From NCBI GenBank assembly GCA_022340545.1, contig JAJDNV010000142.1, positions 1 to 44,343 of the forward strand: a stretch of DNA of 44,343 nucleotides, in the 5' to 3' direction. The notes beneath the pieces were generated by a model, which saw nothing but the letters and a program-made list of their open reading frames with translations, was not told the DNA's origin and ran no database searches. Shown here piece after piece: positions 42,801 to 44,343 of the stretch. The position numbers and the translations under genes are program-made. Positions within the stretch are counted from its first letter, which is position 1, and each line of letters opens with the position of its first letter. Source of the stretch: Acidobacteriota bacterium (GTDB taxonomy: Bacteria; Acidobacteriota; Vicinamibacteria; Fen-336).

Positions 42801-44343
42801 CGGTCCCCGCGGCCCTGCGCGAAGTCGTCGCGCGTTACGCCCGCACCCACGGGCCGTTCGGGGTGGCCGAGGTGGCGCGGCGCTACGGCCTGGGCGAGGC
42901 GGCCATCGTGGGTGTCCTGGCCGACCTCCAGCAGGAAGGGCGGGTCCTGGAAGGGGAGTTCCGGCCCGGCGGGTCCGGGCGCGAGTGGTGTGGCGAGAAC
43001 GTCCTCGCCACGTTGCGCCGACGCTCGCTGGCGGCCCTTCGGAAGCAGGTCGAGCCGGTGGAGGTGGAGGCGCTGGCTCGCTTCCTCGTCGAGTGGCAGG
43101 GTGCGGACCGGGGTTCGAAGGCGCGACCCGCCGACCGCCGGGGAGGGCCGGACGCGCTCCTGGACGTGATCGAGCAGCTTCAGGGGGCGGTGTTCCCCGC
43201 GTCGATCCTCGAACGCGACGTGCTCGCCGCGCGCCTGCCCGCCTACCGCCCCGAGGACCTCGACACACTCACTGCGGCCGGTGAGGTCGTCTGGGTGGGG
43301 GTGGGACCGCTCGGGGAGCGCGACGGCCGGGTGGCTCTCTTTCTGGCCGACTCGCTTCCGCTACTCTTGCGGGCGGGGACGGACGCGCCGAACGGCTCCC
43401 TCCACGAGCGTCTGCGCGAGCAGCTCGCCCGGCGCGGCGCGGCGTTCTTCGGCGAGCTCCTCGAGGCCGCCGGCGGCGGCCTGGCCCGACCCGTCCTCGA
43501 TGCGCTGTGGGACCTGGCGTGGGCGGGGGAGGTGACCAACGACACTCCCGAGGCCCTGCGTGCCTTTCTGGCCACGCGCGCCGCGCGGTCCGAGCGCCGC
43601 TCCCGCATCGGGGCGTTCCGATCGCGTCGGCGGCTCCCGCCTTCGGCGGTGGGCCGCTGGAGTCTCGTGCCCGCCCCCCGGCAGCCGCCGACCCCCACCG
43701 AGAGGACGAAGGCGCTCGCCGAGCAGCTCCTCGCACGGCACGGGGTCCTCACCCGCGACGCGGTCGCGTTCGAGGAGGTCCCGGGAGGCTTCTCTGCCGT
43801 CTACCCGGTGCTCCGTGGGCTCGAAGAGACCGGTCGTGTCCGGCGGGGCTATTTCGTGGCCGGACGTGGGGGACTGCAGTTTGCGCACCCGGGGGCCCTC
43901 GAGCGCCTGCGCGCGCGAAGTGACGAGGGCGAAGGGGCCCCGCTGGCCGTCGTCCTGGCCGCGGCCGACCCCGCCAACCCCTACGGTGCCGCGCTGCCGT
44001 GGCCGAAGGGCGACCACGCACGTCTGCAGCGGGCCGCGGGATCGCACGTCGTCCTCGTCGGCGGGCGCCTGGCCGCGTTCGTCGGTCGGGGTGGCCGCGA
44101 CGTCGTTCCCCTGCTTCCGAAGGACGAACCCATGCGAACGTCCGCGGCGGGCGCCGTGGCGCGCGCGCTCGCGCGCTGGAGCGCCGCCCCGGGCCGAGGC
44201 GCTCTCGGGTGGGCGCCACGGTCCGACGGGGCGCTGGCCGAGGGCCCGCTCGCCCCGTTCCTGGCCGAGGCCGGCTTTGTCCGTGCCGGACCGGGCTTCC
44301 GTCTCAACCGCGCGCCATCCCCGACGACGACGGGCGAGGGGGA
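39821..44343 (+). CDS. lhr: Lhr-type long helicase, 3' end missing
   Basis: An uninterrupted frame of 1507 codons from GTG, still open at the window edge. The helicase core shows the Q-motif region PTKAQRLAWPAI, Walker A APTGSGKT (46-53), VYISPLKALAVDVERNLRAPI, DEIH near residue 170, LSATQRPLDEVARHLGGG, and motifs V-VI in VATSSLELGIDMGAVDLVIQ and MQRIGRASHQ. A winged-helix and beta-barrel Lhr module follows, then the C-terminal half found only in full-length Lhr (about 1500 residues in E. coli). The last visible residues look like the normal C-terminus, so few codons are missing. Lhr is a 3'-5' DNA/RNA helicase linked to DNA repair. Confidence 0.92.
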   Translation, partial: MSPRTTALPFRPAVREWFAETFPGPTKAQRLAWPAIARGESTLVLAPTGSGKTLAAFLAAIDRIVFAPPPPKAERCRVVYISPLKALAVDVERNLRAPIQGVARIAGRRGETLHLPELAIRTGDTPSEARARMLRRPPDILITTPESLFLILTSRARDLLSAVETVIVDEIHALVGTKRGAHLALSLERLEERARGSVQRIGLSATQRPLDEVARHLGGGTGRRTWAPRPVTIVDAGARKAFDLRVEVPVEDMSRLGDPARTDPEPAGPNAVVEPRSIWPAIHPRLLELVRAHRSTIVFVNSRRLAERLAAALNELAGEPVARAHHGSIAREQRVEIEDALKAGRLPALVATSSLELGIDMGAVDLVIQIETPTSVASGMQRIGRASHQVEAVSRGIIFPKYRGDLLASAAITRAMKQAAVEPTRTPVNPLDVLAQQLVATVAMGERTVDDLFALVRGAAPFAALPRAQLDGVLDMLSGRYPSDEFAELRPRLVWDRLRGTVRGRDGAQRLAVANAGTIPDRGLYGVFLAEGEGSGRRVGELDEEMVFESRVGEVFVLGASSWRIVEITRDRVLVLPAPGEPGKMPFWRADRGARPLELGRAIGRLTRELAGCPREEAVALLRERHDLDPGAAENLVSYLEEQREATGALPDDRTIVLERTRDEVGDWRLCLLGPWGGRIHAPWAMALEAKLRLSGEAEVETIWSDDGIVVRVPERERPPEAGDLLPDPEEIEELVVRQLGGTSLFAAHFREAAGRALLLPRRRPGQRTPLWMQRKKAHDLLKVASRYPAFPILLETYRECLRDVFDLPGLVALARRVRRREVRLVTVDTQVPSPFSGSLLFGYVANYLYDGDAPLAERRAQALTVDQAQLRELLGEAELREIIDRAALAEIELTLQCLDDARRATGPDRLHDLLLRLGDLTLDEISARVRPGPEGEAGATARDWLDVLLRERRAIEVVVAGEERLAAAEDAGRLRDALGVAPPPGLPEAFVEPVPAALREVVARYARTHGPFGVAEVARRYGLGEAAIVGVLADLQQEGRVLEGEFRPGGSGREWCGENVLATLRRRSLAALRKQVEPVEVEALARFLVEWQGADRGSKARPADRRGGPDALLDVIEQLQGAVFPASILERDVLAARLPAYRPEDLDTLTAAGEVVWVGVGPLGERDGRVALFLADSLPLLLRAGTDAPNGSLHERLREQLARRGAAFFGELLEAAGGGLARPVLDALWDLAWAGEVTNDTPEALRAFLATRAARSERRSRIGAFRSRRRLPPSAVGRWSLVPAPRQPPTPTERTKALAEQLLARHGVLTRDAVAFEEVPGGFSAVYPVLRGLEETGRVRRGYFVAGRGGLQFAHPGALERLRARSDEGEGAPLAVVLAAADPANPYGAALPWPKGDHARLQRAAGSHVVLVGGRLAAFVGRGGRDVVPLLPKDEPMRTSAAGAVARALARWSAAPGRGALGWAPRSDGALAEGPLAPFLAEAGFVRAGPGFRLNRAPSPTTTGEG

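Noticed and set aside
40580-42850. Long minus-strand frame (about 756 codons) opposite lhr
   Set aside because: The opposite strand carries an uninterrupted Lhr helicase with all core motifs.

Overview
The window is about 44 kb of very GC-rich bacterial chromosome with densely packed, co-directional gene blocks. It contains no phage, transposase, CRISPR array or rRNA. The gene set is mostly housekeeping: YchF, Ddl, Tgt, YajC-SecD-SecF, TonB/ExbB/ExbD, a bifunctional Rel, RidA, ribosomal protein L28, aconitase, tRNA-Gln and Lhr. Mixed in are an MglA-type GTPase fusion, an M14 peptidase with signal peptide, a HEAT-cyclophilin fusion and many zinc-ribbon proteins. This mix and the Gly-rich TonB linkers fit Acidobacteriota best. 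That placement is inference; Myxococcota or another high-GC soil or sediment lineage is not excluded, and there is no rRNA to decide.

Layout. 1-4983 (minus): ychF, a coupled zinc-ribbon protein, a YfhO-like membrane protein and the start of a family 2 glycosyltransferase. 5051-11497 (plus): a vWA membrane protein, a receiver-like/PilZ protein, a glycosyltransferase fused to a Rossmann domain, a HEAT-cyclophilin protein and a Cof-type HAD phosphatase. 11498-12165: two tandem 25-residue genes encoding almost purely Lys/Ala/Thr peptides on the minus strand, with promoter and terminator. 12166-14825 (minus): ddl and an overlapping TPR gene. 14876-22616 (plus): tgt-yajC-secD-secF-tonB, then a promoter and tonB-exbB-exbD-exbD ending at a strong terminator. 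22671-23075: gene-free, with duplicated hairpin-forming repeats. 23076-24415 (minus): PspC-domain protein and TPR lipoprotein. 24702-27502 (plus): rel, a 166-bp palindrome, ridA. 27525-27755 (minus): rpmB. 27944-29728 (plus): MglA-like GTPase fused to a degenerate histidine-kinase-like ATPase domain. 29741-38954 (minus): beta-CASP hydrolase, acnA, a 46-residue membrane protein, tRNA-Gln, M14 peptidase and a zinc-ribbon/Pro-rich/multi-pass membrane protein that seems to start at CTG. 39071-end (plus): cyclophilin lipoprotein and lhr, cut by the window end.

How the genes work together. SecDF-YajC supports protein export, and the two TonB proteins with ExbB and two ExbD form an energised outer-membrane transport system, so the cell is diderm. 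Rel, YchF, L28, Tgt and tRNA-Gln belong to translation and its stress control. The vWA, PilZ and glycosyltransferase genes look like an envelope or polysaccharide module with a c-di-GMP input.

The points most worth a second look are the tandem KKA micro-genes, the GTPase/degenerate-HATPase fusion, the symmetric palindrome after rel, the duplicated hairpin repeats, the CTG-started zinc-ribbon membrane protein, and a repeated arrangement in which a -10 box sits 6-14 nt before the start codon, suggesting widespread leaderless transcripts.
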